NCBI GenBank assembly: GCA_934748015.1
Contig: CAKVHF010000007.1
Span: forward strand, 1-34,480
Source: an uncultured Clostridia bacterium
Lineage (GTDB): Bacteria; Bacillota; Clostridia; Christensenellales; UBA1242
DNA length: 34,480 nucleotides
Direction: 5' to 3'
This document shows positions 25,501-33,322 of this stretch, piece by piece. Made by a program: the position numbers and the translations under genes. Each line of letters opens with the position of its first letter. Within the stretch, counting starts at the first letter, position 1. Below the pieces are notes generated by a model that had not been told where the DNA came from, ran no database searches, and saw nothing but the letters and a program-made list of their open reading frames with translations.

Positions 25501-26638
25501 TCCTATATACAGCTTTGGCAGAATAATTAATACCTGTTACTGGCAGTCCATTGTATATATCTGGGAGAACAAATGTATTATTGCTTATAAAAGCAGCAAT
25601 AGTTGCTGTTACATCACTTTGTGACCCATATGATAGACCATCATACATATATGAGATATTTACTGTGTATTGATTGCTTATAAGTGTATACGAATCGGTC
25701 GGTATCGTTCCAGTCATAAAGGCAGGATATAGGGTTGTGTCTTCGGCAAATGTTGTGCTAGATAGATCCACTACACAAGATGGATTGTCTATCGCATTGG
25801 CACTGTCTGTTGTCCAACCGATGAACATTTTGTTATCCTTAAGTGGATAAAATGTTGGGTCTATTGCTTTGCCATTCTTGATAACACGAGTTGTATTAGA
25901 CATTGTTGTTCCGGCTAATATAGTGGTTGTTGCATTGCTTCCGCTAAAGTTAGCAAGTGTAATAGTGGTATTGTTGCCATCTACGACCTTATCGGCACTG
26001 GATGTATCAAAGGTAAGTGTAACACCTTCCTCTCTAGTAAGTGTCCAAGTAACTGTGTTGGTATATGTAGCATCACGCATATTGTTGGCAATGTCTACTA
26101 TTATGTAAATATATTTTGTGCTATTGCCGGCGGTTGTGCCACCAATAACCTGCTTAGTGTATTCACCATAAGTTATGGATGTATCGTCAAACAATGTATA
26201 ATCGGATATCGCTGTATCGCTATAAGCATAACGTGTAGTTGTATTAGTTGTGGTTCTATTCTCTGCTAGTTCGATCCCAACATCTGCACTGGTCATAAGA
26301 TTGGTGAATGTATAACGAAACACAACTCTACTAGCTGATGAGTTGAAAGATATCTTAGCAGTTGGGCTAAGGGAAGCAGTCTTATTGGATGCAGATATCA
26401 CAATACTTGTTCCGCCACTTGCCAAGCCACCCGATGTCATAGACGATGTTGTATTGCCGTAGCGATACTGGGCTGATGCTCGCACATTGACATTGTCTGT
26501 TGTCTTATATTCGATATTAACATTGCTACCAACAGTGCTTACTCTTGCAACAAGCACGACAATAGTCGCCGTGACGCTCATTACGATCGCAAGGCCTATG
26601 CATACTATTAGTAATATTAATCTACCTTTTTTGCTCAT
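22511..26638 (-). CDS. BspA-like leucine-rich-repeat surface protein
   Basis: The 1375-residue protein begins with a signal-anchor segment (residues 6-33). A beta-sandwich-like region (about 40-205) and an InlB-like stretch (about 210-315, with KMFIGW) follow. A middle domain at about 500-660 contains NGVTFTNNGDGTITLSGT and FDLTEMYGEGKEPTTVAEF, a module often seen in phage tail and Clostridia surface proteins. About 20 LRR_5 (BspA-type) repeats span 675-1325, built on the pattern IPxxVTxIGxxAFxxCxxL. A 50-residue tail shows no LPxTG motif. BspA-type proteins mediate adhesion to host or partner cells. AAAAGGAAAAAG precedes the ATG. The gene is monocistronic; its leader includes the cloverleaf element. 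Confidence 0.88.
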   Translation of the reverse strand: MSKKGRLILLIVCIGLAIVMSVTATIVVLVARVSTVGSNVNIEYKTTDNVNVRASAQYRYGNTTSSMTSGGLASGGTSIVISASNKTASLSPTAKISFNSSASRVVFRYTFTNLMTSADVGIELAENRTTTNTTTRYAYSDTAISDYTLFDDTSITYGEYTKQVIGGTTAGNSTKYIYIIVDIANNMRDATYTNTVTWTLTREEGVTLTFDTSSADKVVDGNNTTITLANFSGSNATTTILAGTTMSNTTRVIKNGKAIDPTFYPLKDNKMFIGWTTDSANAIDNPSCVVDLSSTTFAEDTTLYPAFMTGTIPTDSYTLISNQYTVNISYMYDGLSYGSQSDVTATIAAFISNNTFVLPDIYNGLPVTGINYSAKAVYRNDPNIGMTVTCNYGIVSGSGATYVFVGNYWKNLQFIFESYWDNISHQSPVPKTDNIVIGRSAICFEGGGSEQDVNFAKAWNLLSAPITTIRVMPGNGVYDSRENCNCVIETATNKVVKTSNNSVIPNSVKSSNVIQLMNRTAYPATTTKNGVTFTNNGDGTITLSGTSTASGYLSIMQYPEANNGHTLLLTGCPAGGTSSTYYISLANQGAGTQDYGNGVIKKTDTSLMRYVSIVFGNNVTFNNVTFTPQLFDLTEMYGEGKEPTTVAEFRSKYGSNYYEYNTDTNGYLDWKNMSGNTTITSINIPEGVTEIPASAFKGCTALTTVVFPSTLISIGSNAFDGCSALKSVTLPSSLQTVGEQAFSNCTTLTTVTFTKGAKLEIGAKAFYGCSVLATVNMPSTIYSIGDQAFNGNYASVVYNKAMPCSDASGKYWFHKAGSSTTNTANITNWDNVVAIAVSAFDSITNLTTASIPSGVKYIGAKTFANCTNLATLTCNGKVEYIGDSAFQGCSKITNFDASNASHIGTYAFYNCTSLVSVTTGNKLTYIGASAFRACTSLTSFVIPDSVTEIKDYTFYTSSSLANVTMSKNLAKIGASAFYRTALTEVTIPEGVTSIGNYAFYDLQNLATLNFNAIALAGFSSSSQVFYQAGKTASNGGFALNIGSKVKRIPDYMFYVTAATTYAPYISAVNIPQDNVLTEFGQYSFAYVQGSFSININHDISSIYNYAFSNSKIKDFIIQGSVTSAFRTRLFEATSNMDKFIVYGDVYQINGSYIFQNSSAKTIKFLGSITSTSATYKKIGNYFAQDCTQLTTVILPSSVTQIGNYTFSGCLALTSVVLPDSIISFGSYSFQNCTSLTSVRLPNGLTDIYACSFEGASSLATINNFTSRITAINAYAFRGTGLTSFDTLDGVTTIGNNAFASCTKLKTLRIGSAVKKIGTNVLTGTTNVSVTMAVTSGWVAATSATATTGTALTFGADGSANYTVFMNNKTSYINRP

Positions 26639-26685
26639 AGCTTTTTCCTTTTCTCTTAGTTAGTTATATATGCTTTGTGAGTATA

Positions 26686-26793
26686 GGGCGAGCGAGGGAG
26701 GCGAAAAAAGAATTTTTTTCGCCCACAGCCCTTGGCGGAAAGCCAAGGGCTGTCTGGATTGCCGACTGCTCATCGGCAATCCCCTCGCTCGTC
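26686..26793. repeat. Cloverleaf-like palindromic element 1
   Basis: An outer stem (CGAGCGAGGG with CCCTCGCTCG) encloses three perfect hairpins in tandem: GGCGAAAAAA/TTTTTTCGCC (26700-26723), a 12-bp arm starting ACAGCCC (26725-26753) and GGATTGCCG/CGGCAATCC (26756-26782). It starts 48 bp upstream of the LRR gene's ATG. It is too regular to be chance and has none of the conserved features of tRNA. Element 2 at 30605-30702 has the same architecture with unrelated sequence. The flanking DNA (26794-26920) holds only AT-rich sequence, including a possible minus-strand promoter. Confidence 0.7.
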
Positions 26794-26920
26794 TCTTTTC
26801 TTTATTTTGTCTCAAAACAATATGTAATATTTAGATATAAAATAATATTTCTAGATATTATACACTATAAGTATACAATTTTTTGCTTTACAACACAAAT
26901 ATTTTGTAATTGTTGACAAA

Positions 26921-26953
26921 AAAACATGGACTTATATTTAGCCCATGTTTTAT
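26921..26953 (-). terminator. Terminator of the LemA gene
   Basis: AAAACATGG pairs with CCATGTTTT across a 13-nt loop. On the minus strand a T-run follows, 11 bp beyond the stop codon. Confidence 0.8.
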
Positions 26954-26963
26954 CTCTTTGGAT

Positions 26964-27548
26964 TTAGAATTGAACCTTGATGTTCTTTCTTTCTTTCTCG
27001 TCATCTACTACATAGAATTCGAACTTAGTGAAATGATACATCTTAGCAAATAGTACGCCTGGGAATACTTGGATACTATTGTTGTAAGACTTAACCTTAG
27101 CATTGTAGAATTTTCTTGCATTAGCAATATCTTCCTCAATTGCTCTTAGGTCATTTTGCAATGACAAGAAGTTTTGGTTTGCTTGCAATTCTGGATACTT
27201 CTCTACAACTACAAACAAATTCTTCAAAGCGCCGTTCAATGCAGACTCATTCTTGATTTTGTCATCAATTGTGTTACTGCCAGCGGCAATATTTCTAGCT
27301 TCAATTACAGCAGTAAGAGTCTCCTTCTCGTGCTTAGCATAGCCCTTAACGGTCTCTACTAAGTTAGGTATAAGATCGTATCTCTTCTTAAGATATACAT
27401 CCATAGATGAGAAGCTCTCTTCAACACTATTTCTTCCTTTTACAAACTTGTTATAGTAACTAATGAACATACAAATAAGTACTATAACTATTATGGCAAT
27501 GATACCTACAATTCCAATCCACCAATAATTTATTCCTAATAGATTCAT
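26964..27548 (-). CDS. LemA family protein
   Basis: The 194-residue protein has the LemA pattern: an N-terminal membrane helix (about 9-31) followed by YYNKFVKGRNSVEESFSSMDVYLKKRYDLIPNLVETVKGYAKHE, ending near a VKSYNNSIQVFPGVLFAK segment. LemA proteins are membrane-anchored helical bundles of uncertain function linked to envelope stress and to secreted TPM-domain or peptidase partners. None of these is adjacent here. AAGGAG lies 9 nt before the ATG. It has its own promoter and terminator. Confidence 0.93.
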   Translation of the reverse strand: MNLLGINYWWIGIVGIIAIIVIVLICMFISYYNKFVKGRNSVEESFSSMDVYLKKRYDLIPNLVETVKGYAKHEKETLTAVIEARNIAAGSNTIDDKIKNESALNGALKNLFVVVEKYPELQANQNFLSLQNDLRAIEEDIANARKFYNAKVKSYNNSIQVFPGVLFAKMYHFTKFEFYVVDDEKERKNIKVQF

Positions 27549-27638
27549 TTTGTCTTTCTCCTTATTTTTCTTTTAATTGCTCTGCGTATTCTTTTTTTCG
27601 ACATTTTTCGCAAAACGCAATTTGATTTATATAATTAT

Positions 27639-27667
27639 AGTATAACTGATCTTTCCACTTTTTACAA
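27639..27667 (-). promoter_or_regulatory. Promoter of the LemA gene
   Basis: On the minus strand TTGTAA, a 17-bp spacer and TATACT. The leader to the ATG at 27548 would be about 85 nt. Confidence 0.55.
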
Positions 27668-27757
27668 AATGTTTTTGCATACATAGTTATTTTTTAACAA
27701 AATTTTGAGTTTTAATTATCTTATGTTAACAATGTATACAATATGCCTAATTAATAA

Positions 27758-30439
27758 TTATTCTAATGATCGACCGGTTAGATCCTGTTCAAATATAACT
27801 TTGGTATTGGCTAGTGCATGAACCTGAATTGTTGTACGATTCATAGGTCCAGTGATCAAGAACACTTGACCACGCTTGGCTGCGACTATTGAGTCCTTCT
27901 CACTATCATTAATACCGCCGGCATTACGATATAGGTTGATAAGGTCGTTCATGTCATTAGGTGACAACGATAGTATTAGAGAGTACTGGCAGGCATTGAT
28001 AATAGCGGTTGACTGAGTAGCGATTTCTTCCGATCCAACAAAGTCTTTGATGTTCTGTGTGATGATTATTTGCATTCCGTTATATTTACGGATACGTTTA
28101 GCCATCTGTGCCATAAAGTCTAGCGCTATAGGAAACTTCTTATTAATAAATACGTGCGCCTCATCGACCGCAACTATAACCCTACGGTGATCTTCTTCCT
28201 TCTCTTCGTGCGCAAAGTATTTCAAGTTAAAGTCTCTGTTCTTGATAATCTCACTATCTAGATACTTGAACACTAGTAGCATCTGTGCGTTGGCAATAAT
28301 ATCGTTACGGTTGGATATAAGTGTACGGAAACTGAAACATATGAAGTTTTCATTAGTACGTATAGAGTTGGGGCCGTTCCAAAGGTTGCTGTTACGGCCA
28401 CCTGATGCAAACTTCTCGATATACACTCTTATGGTCTGAAGGTTACGCAAGTGGTACTCGTCCTTTTCCTTAGCAATCAACTCGTCTACCAAGTCAACTA
28501 GGTCATCGAAGATAGGGAAGTCGTCTGGCGACAAATTGGAAACATTGGTTGTTGGAGTTATGCCTTTCTTAAGATATAGCGATGCAACTATAGAGTTTAA
28601 TTTCTCAAACGCATCGGGGTTGATGCCCGGCAAAATCAATTTAAAGAACTGTTCCAAGAACTGCAAGTGTGCATTGAATGAGTCGTCTTGCTCACCCTCC
28701 TCCGACTCCAGTGTTGCATAGATATGGAAAGGGTTGAATATACCATCGGTACTTGTTCCTACATCGATTATTTTGCCATGCAAGTTCTTGCATAGTATCT
28801 CATACTCGTTCTCGGGGTCGAGGATAAATATACGTGTGTTATCGGCAGCAAAGTTGGTTAGCAAAGTCTTAGTGGTAAATGACTTACCGGCACCAGACTT
28901 ACCAATAACCATCATGTTGGAGTTAACACGCTCACTATTACGAGCAAAGAAGTTAACAAACACTGGATATGCGTTGTAGCCTAGATAGAATCCTCTATCG
29001 TCTTGCAACATGTTGCTGATAAATGGAAATCCGCTAGCAAGGGTTGATGTCGGGATTCCACGTTGGTAATTTTTAAGTAAATCCAAAGTGCTTAGGTTGG
29101 ATGATACAAATCCGTCAATCTGACGGCCAAAGTTTTCGCTATACTTGAAGCCGTTTTGTTTAAGAACCGATCTAACCTCTTTCTTAACCGCTTCGCTTGC
29201 CATGATATGAATATTGACATTGTATAAGTTTTGATTGTTGTTTTCTAGACTCGTCAACAATTCTTTCAATGTGTCATAGTGGGTTTGTGTTTCGATTTTC
29301 TTTGATGTCTTCATATCTTTAGCAAGTTTTGCTTCAACTTCCATCAATGATTTATCTATTTGTCTCTTTGCTTGGTACTTATCCATCATCTCGCAGTTGA
29401 TAACAATACGGCTATCTTCTAGCACAAATAGTGGATACAACCATGCATTGGCGACATCCAATGGATAGTCTGTTACCACAAAGGATCTATATTTTACTCC
29501 GTCAATCTTGGTGTTGCTTAGTCCAAACTCAACCTCTTGTGGCATCGCCCATTTGATCTTGTCTGCTTCTGGGACAAGTTCCAACTCTCTTTCGTTCATG
29601 TCGCTGGTAAAGGTGCTCTTAAGAAATACAAGTAGGTCATTGCCCTTCAATTCTCTAGTAAAGATGGGGCTTACACCACTTTCTAGGCTGGCTACAAATC
29701 CACTAACCGCACTATCTAGTGCCTCACGATCTTTATCATATATGACGATATAGTATCCGTCCTTGATAATTTTGCTGTCGTTGTTAAGATAGTTAATGTA
29801 TTGTAGTCTTTCTTCAAAGATTATACTTCTTGGCTCTAGTTCGCTTGGATTATATAATCCTTTGTCTCGCATATCGTTTAAGGTGTTATATTTGTTATCC
29901 TCGTACTTTGCCATTTCGTCTAAGACCATTGGTTTTCTTGTTTTGACTATAGAGAACTTTTGCTTAGCATTAAGCCTACCCAATGCGTGAGCAAAGCAGT
30001 TAACAACTGTGTCTTGTTTCTCGTCAGTTAATAGGCCGAAGTTCATTGGGAATATTTCAATAACTTTGGCATAATAGCCACCATAGAATGCTACAAACTT
30101 ATCTGTGCTTATACCCTCAAATGGAATAATACGACCAATATCGTCTACTGCATTTTTCGCATTTTTGATATATTTCTTTTTGTAAGACATAAATTTGAAC
30201 ATCAGTACCAAGCCATAATACAGTCTTACGCCTTCGCTGATAGGGATATATGTCATGAACCAAATTGCCGAAAATGCAATTGCTAAATATATATTGTATG
30301 GGATAGACAAAATATTGGCAAATAAAAACATCAGTGCAAGACCTACACCGATAATAGCCATAACAATTTCGGATATACCGATATTGTTGTACACTTCTAT
30401 TTTTACTTTGCTTTTCCTAGGGATATGTCGTATAGTCAT
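27758..30439 (-). CDS. VirB4/TraE-type conjugation ATPase with PrgI-like N-terminus
   Basis: The 893-residue protein carries two membrane helices near residues 25-72, a PrgI-like small membrane domain that is a separate gene in many Gram-positive conjugation loci. An N-terminal VirB4 domain (about 90-480) and the RecA-like motor follow: Walker A GKSGAGKS at 513-520, Walker B VIVAVDEAH with the acidic pair at 759-760, and a later QIIITQNIKDF segment. VirB4 energises type IV secretion. No relaxase, coupling protein, VirB6 or peptidase gene is present within the window, so it is an orphan here. GGAGAG precedes the ATG. It may be a remnant of an integrative element or a domesticated secretion or DNA-transport ATPase. 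Confidence 0.88.
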   Translation of the reverse strand: MTIRHIPRKSKVKIEVYNNIGISEIVMAIIGVGLALMFLFANILSIPYNIYLAIAFSAIWFMTYIPISEGVRLYYGLVLMFKFMSYKKKYIKNAKNAVDDIGRIIPFEGISTDKFVAFYGGYYAKVIEIFPMNFGLLTDEKQDTVVNCFAHALGRLNAKQKFSIVKTRKPMVLDEMAKYEDNKYNTLNDMRDKGLYNPSELEPRSIIFEERLQYINYLNNDSKIIKDGYYIVIYDKDREALDSAVSGFVASLESGVSPIFTRELKGNDLLVFLKSTFTSDMNERELELVPEADKIKWAMPQEVEFGLSNTKIDGVKYRSFVVTDYPLDVANAWLYPLFVLEDSRIVINCEMMDKYQAKRQIDKSLMEVEAKLAKDMKTSKKIETQTHYDTLKELLTSLENNNQNLYNVNIHIMASEAVKKEVRSVLKQNGFKYSENFGRQIDGFVSSNLSTLDLLKNYQRGIPTSTLASGFPFISNMLQDDRGFYLGYNAYPVFVNFFARNSERVNSNMMVIGKSGAGKSFTTKTLLTNFAADNTRIFILDPENEYEILCKNLHGKIIDVGTSTDGIFNPFHIYATLESEEGEQDDSFNAHLQFLEQFFKLILPGINPDAFEKLNSIVASLYLKKGITPTTNVSNLSPDDFPIFDDLVDLVDELIAKEKDEYHLRNLQTIRVYIEKFASGGRNSNLWNGPNSIRTNENFICFSFRTLISNRNDIIANAQMLLVFKYLDSEIIKNRDFNLKYFAHEEKEEDHRRVIVAVDEAHVFINKKFPIALDFMAQMAKRIRKYNGMQIIITQNIKDFVGSEEIATQSTAIINACQYSLILSLSPNDMNDLINLYRNAGGINDSEKDSIVAAKRGQVFLITGPMNRTTIQVHALANTKVIFEQDLTGRSLE

Positions 30440-30522
30440 TTACATCTCTCCAACATAATAAATTGTTTTTTGTAACTCTGCCCTGCCTAACTAATAGGAC
30501 TATTACATACTTATATACTTGT

Positions 30523-30550
30523 AGTATATACCAATTTAGCAAAAACTCAA
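30523..30550 (-). promoter_or_regulatory. Promoter of the VirB4-like gene
   Basis: Minus-strand TTGAGT, a 16-bp spacer and TATACT. It lies about 85 bp upstream of the ATG. Confidence 0.4.
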
Positions 30551-30604
30551 AATATATTATTTTATTTTGCAAAATATGAAATTTTGCGTGCAGTCGGTTA
30601 CAAA

Positions 30605-30702
30605 GGAGGGGGATGCGGACAACATCGCTCGACTACGAGCGATGGGTGTGTGGCTCGCCACACACCTTGGTCGGCTATTCGCCGACCGTCCACATCCCCC
30701 TT
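30605..30702. repeat. Cloverleaf-like palindromic element 2
   Basis: The outer stem GGGGGATG + GGAC pairs with GTCC + CATCCCCC, with one bulge on each side. It encloses three hairpins: CATCGCTCG/CGAGCGATG (30623-30644), GTGTGTGGC/GCCACACAC (30646-30665) and GGTCGGC/GCCGACC (30669-30687). The layout is as in element 1. It sits between two divergent genes, and its right edge touches the -35 of the promoter at 30701. Confidence 0.7.
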
Positions 30703-30729
30703 GCTTTTTGTATCCACTTATGCTACAAT
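30701..30729 (+). promoter_or_regulatory. Promoter adjoining cloverleaf element 2
   Basis: TTGCTT (30701-30706), a 17-bp spacer and TACAAT (30724-30729), 44 bp before the ATG at 30773. The -35 overlaps the end of the cloverleaf's outer stem. Confidence 0.5.
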
Positions 30730-30772
30730 ATAATAAGCAATATGTGCTAAACCACTGCCCAAGGAGATCTAT

Positions 30773-31915
30773 ATGCGTAAGAAAAACACTCGTATCCCAT
30801 ATTATCGTTCAATCGACTATGTCAAACTATCTGCAGAAGAAAGAAAACAATATGACAAGGACAAATTGGCGCTTAGAAGAAACATGCGTGCCCTTGTTGC
30901 CTATCAAGACAATCCCGACTGCACCGATGGTTCAACCAAGAAGACCATGAACTCGGTATTTGAAAGATATCGATTGAGTGGCGACAGAAGTTATGCCGTG
31001 TCCGAAGTTATGCGTGCGTTTTGGGGTAATGATAGATATGAAGACGAAATTATACCAATTTATGCTAGAAAAAACGAATATGACAATGCTCACCCTAGCG
31101 ACAAAAAGTATTTCGACAAAGCATACTCTCCCACAGACTATATGTCGATTGAGACAATGTATCATTACTACAAATTTCGCAAAACAATTATGGATCTAGA
31201 TTCCAAACAAAAGTTTGCTAGTTTTGATAAACTTCTTGACACAGCACGAGAAAAATATATGTCCAAGCCAAACGCCGGCAATATGTATTTTTCGCCCAAA
31301 GACCTATCTCTAGAGAAGACTGCAATCCCTAGTTACACCAACATAATCGCTCAGCAACGCAAAATTTCACAAGACGTTTCCAAAACAGGGGCTATAACCA
31401 TCAATGATCAGACTGTCCAACTATCTGACGAAGAAATAATGGAGTATACTAATACCCCTATCACAGAATTTATCAAAGCAGATGTTGTCAACTACATGCT
31501 ATCTTATGTGGACGAAACCAAGAAATCACTAAGCGAAGCCACACGACAAGGACTTAAACAATGGTACACCGCAATGGCAACCAATGGCATTATCAAAAGA
31601 GGACTATCCGAACACACCGAAGAAGCATTGAAGGCCGCTTATACATTTGCCGAGAACGTCCCAGAGGGAATGATGCGATACACCGCAACTCCTAAGCAAA
31701 ATACAGCAAATAGAGAAAATAAAAATGCAAATGATGGCAATTTATCATCCACTAACAGAACAACAGAAGCCTCAGATAAGCAAAGTGATAACAGAAATAC
31801 AAAAGATACTACTAAGACAATATCACAAGACAAAGTCACAAAAGATACTTTTGCTAACCTAGATCCGGGTACTCAACTTACCCTATTTGACATCTCTGAC
31901 CACGAAAGACAATAA
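30773..31915 (+). CDS. Unknown soluble protein with a C-terminal clamp-binding-like motif
   Basis: The 380-residue protein has no membrane segment and no recognised domain. Residues 1-300 are mostly helical and charged, with a basic N-terminus (RKKNTRIPYYRSIDYVKL). Residues 303-355 are a low-complexity Asn/Thr/Lys linker. The last 22 residues carry DPGTQLTLFDISD, in which QLTLF fits the sliding-clamp (DnaN) binding consensus QLxLF found at the ends of DNA polymerases and other clamp clients. AAGGAG lies 6 nt before the ATG. It is divergent from the VirB4-like gene and is closed by a terminator. A role in DNA replication or mobile-element biology is possible but rests on one short motif. Confidence 0.7.
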   Translation: MRKKNTRIPYYRSIDYVKLSAEERKQYDKDKLALRRNMRALVAYQDNPDCTDGSTKKTMNSVFERYRLSGDRSYAVSEVMRAFWGNDRYEDEIIPIYARKNEYDNAHPSDKKYFDKAYSPTDYMSIETMYHYYKFRKTIMDLDSKQKFASFDKLLDTAREKYMSKPNAGNMYFSPKDLSLEKTAIPSYTNIIAQQRKISQDVSKTGAITINDQTVQLSDEEIMEYTNTPITEFIKADVVNYMLSYVDETKKSLSEATRQGLKQWYTAMATNGIIKRGLSEHTEEALKAAYTFAENVPEGMMRYTATPKQNTANRENKNANDGNLSSTNRTTEASDKQSDNRNTKDTTKTISQDKVTKDTFANLDPGTQLTLFDISDHERQ

Positions 31916-31982
31916 CTATCCACTACATATCGCTACATTAATAAAAACGACACAAAAAAATAAAATAAATTAAGCAAAACAC

Positions 31983-32029
31983 AAAAAATAGAGTGCGTCT
32001 TGTCAAAGATAAACACTCTATTTTTTTGT
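31983..32029. terminator. Bidirectional terminator between converging genes
   Basis: AAAAAATAGAGTG pairs with CACTCTATTTTTTT across a 17-nt loop. It serves the plus-strand gene ending at 31915 and the lipoprotein gene ending at 32100. Confidence 0.85.
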
Positions 32030-32099
32030 TAACTATTTATTTCATATGTGTCGTTTTGTTTGTTTCTTTAAGTCTATAACATTAGTTTTCCAATCAACT

Positions 32100-32849
32100 T
32101 CACGCCTCTACCTTAGAAAACATTGGGTTAAATTGAATCATAATATAAGTGGACACAACCTGTCCTTTCTCATCAGTTTCTTTGAATGCAGATTGGTCGG
32201 CGCAAATAGTTTTGGTAGGTATTTTTATAGTTATATTATAGGCTGTATCAGCTAGACTAGGAGAAATTATTGCCATATAAGTTATCTGAAGATTCAGATT
32301 TCCTGCAGGTGCATTGTTATATTGATGATATATATCATCAGTAAACAAAGCAAGATATGTAAAAGCTGGCAAAGCTTCGTCATACACTTGGTTAAAGCCA
32401 GCACCTTCACCCTTTCTTACGCTGTATACTTTGTCATTTACTGCAAAAGTAAGCTCTTCTTCCGTTCCTATTTTAAATGTTATGCCATTATATATTGCTC
32501 GAAGTTTTGTATCTGCAATATTTTTTAATTTATTGAAGAAATCTTCCACACTGCTACCTTTGTTTGATGTTAGATCGGTTGCGACATCATTTATTTCTAC
32601 ATTAGCAAAATCAAGATTGCCTTTGCTATATTCTTGCTTTATTAGGTCTATTATTGTCGAACCACCATTGCCAGTGCCATCACCATATCTATACTCTCTA
32701 GTATCGTTCATTATCCCTTGATAACTAAATGACTTGCCCCATGCGTACTCAACCTTACTTGTGTCATCACCACACGCAACTAATAACATTGTAGGAACAA
32801 TCAGAACAAACGCAAGTATTAGTCCTATAATTTTATTTTTCAATTTCAT
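32100..32849 (-). CDS. Small lipoprotein, unknown function
   Basis: The 249-residue precursor has a clear lipoprotein signal (MKLKNK, hydrophobic core, MLLVAC) with Cys26 lipidated. The mature part begins GDDTSKVEYAWGKSFSYQG, a start often seen in Clostridia lipoproteins of unknown role. It continues as an alpha/beta domain with helices (SVEDFFNKLKNIAD) and C-terminal strands (NLQITYMAIISPS, YNITIKIPTK). No enzyme motif is seen. AAAGGAG lies 8 nt before the ATG. It is monocistronic and probably sits on the outer face of the membrane. Confidence 0.75.
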   Translation of the reverse strand: MKLKNKIIGLILAFVLIVPTMLLVACGDDTSKVEYAWGKSFSYQGIMNDTREYRYGDGTGNGGSTIIDLIKQEYSKGNLDFANVEINDVATDLTSNKGSSVEDFFNKLKNIADTKLRAIYNGITFKIGTEEELTFAVNDKVYSVRKGEGAGFNQVYDEALPAFTYLALFTDDIYHQYNNAPAGNLNLQITYMAIISPSLADTAYNITIKIPTKTICADQSAFKETDEKGQVVSTYIMIQFNPMFSKVEA

Positions 32850-33127
32850 TTTTCTATCTCCTTTTTTATTGATATTTTTATTTTATCATATTCATGCAAG
32901 ATTTTACTAATAAATATTCGCCTTTTATTATTTTGAATTTTCCTTGATCATTTTAGCCTCATCTTTGTCATTTCTTTGCTTTTTCTTAATCTTCACACAA
33001 CCCAATGTTTCTTGTGAAACAATTGTGCACAACTAGCACTAAATTTTATTTTTGTATGCCTTGGAACTTTTTTTACAAATATTAAAAAAACATCAATTTC
33101 TTTTTGATCCTTATAGAACCAAAAGGA

Positions 33128-33322
33128 AAACATATAAGTTCGCATGCCTTGAATTTAGTTCACAGCAAAGAAGTTATATGTTTTTCTTTTCTTGAACTTG
33201 TTTCACAGCGGAGAGACCAATAGTTCTTATTATTTTTTGATAACTCCTTATGCACTAGAAGATTGATGCTTGAGATCGAACACCTTGAACTTGTTTCGCA
33301 GTGGAGAGATCAAGCATCAATC
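33128..33322. repeat. Constant-loop hairpin repeats, block I
   Basis: This block holds three copies (33146, 33191, 33283) of a core of about 26 bases that begins TTGAACTTGTTTC and ends CAGCGGAGAG or a close variant. At least two copies lie in the loop of a hairpin whose stem differs: CATATAA/TTATATG around the first, GATTGATGCTTG/CAAGCATCAATC around the third. Positions 33191-33322 match 34308-34439 over 132 bases without a length difference. The third hairpin's right arm contains the stop codon of the gene at 33317. From 32850 to 33127 only AT-rich DNA without a gene is seen. Confidence 0.7.

Noticed and set aside
26686..26793. tRNA or tRNA-like gene
   Set aside because: The cloverleaf shape has 9-12-bp arms, no T-loop GTTCRA, no anticodon loop and no CCA; element 2 lacks them too.
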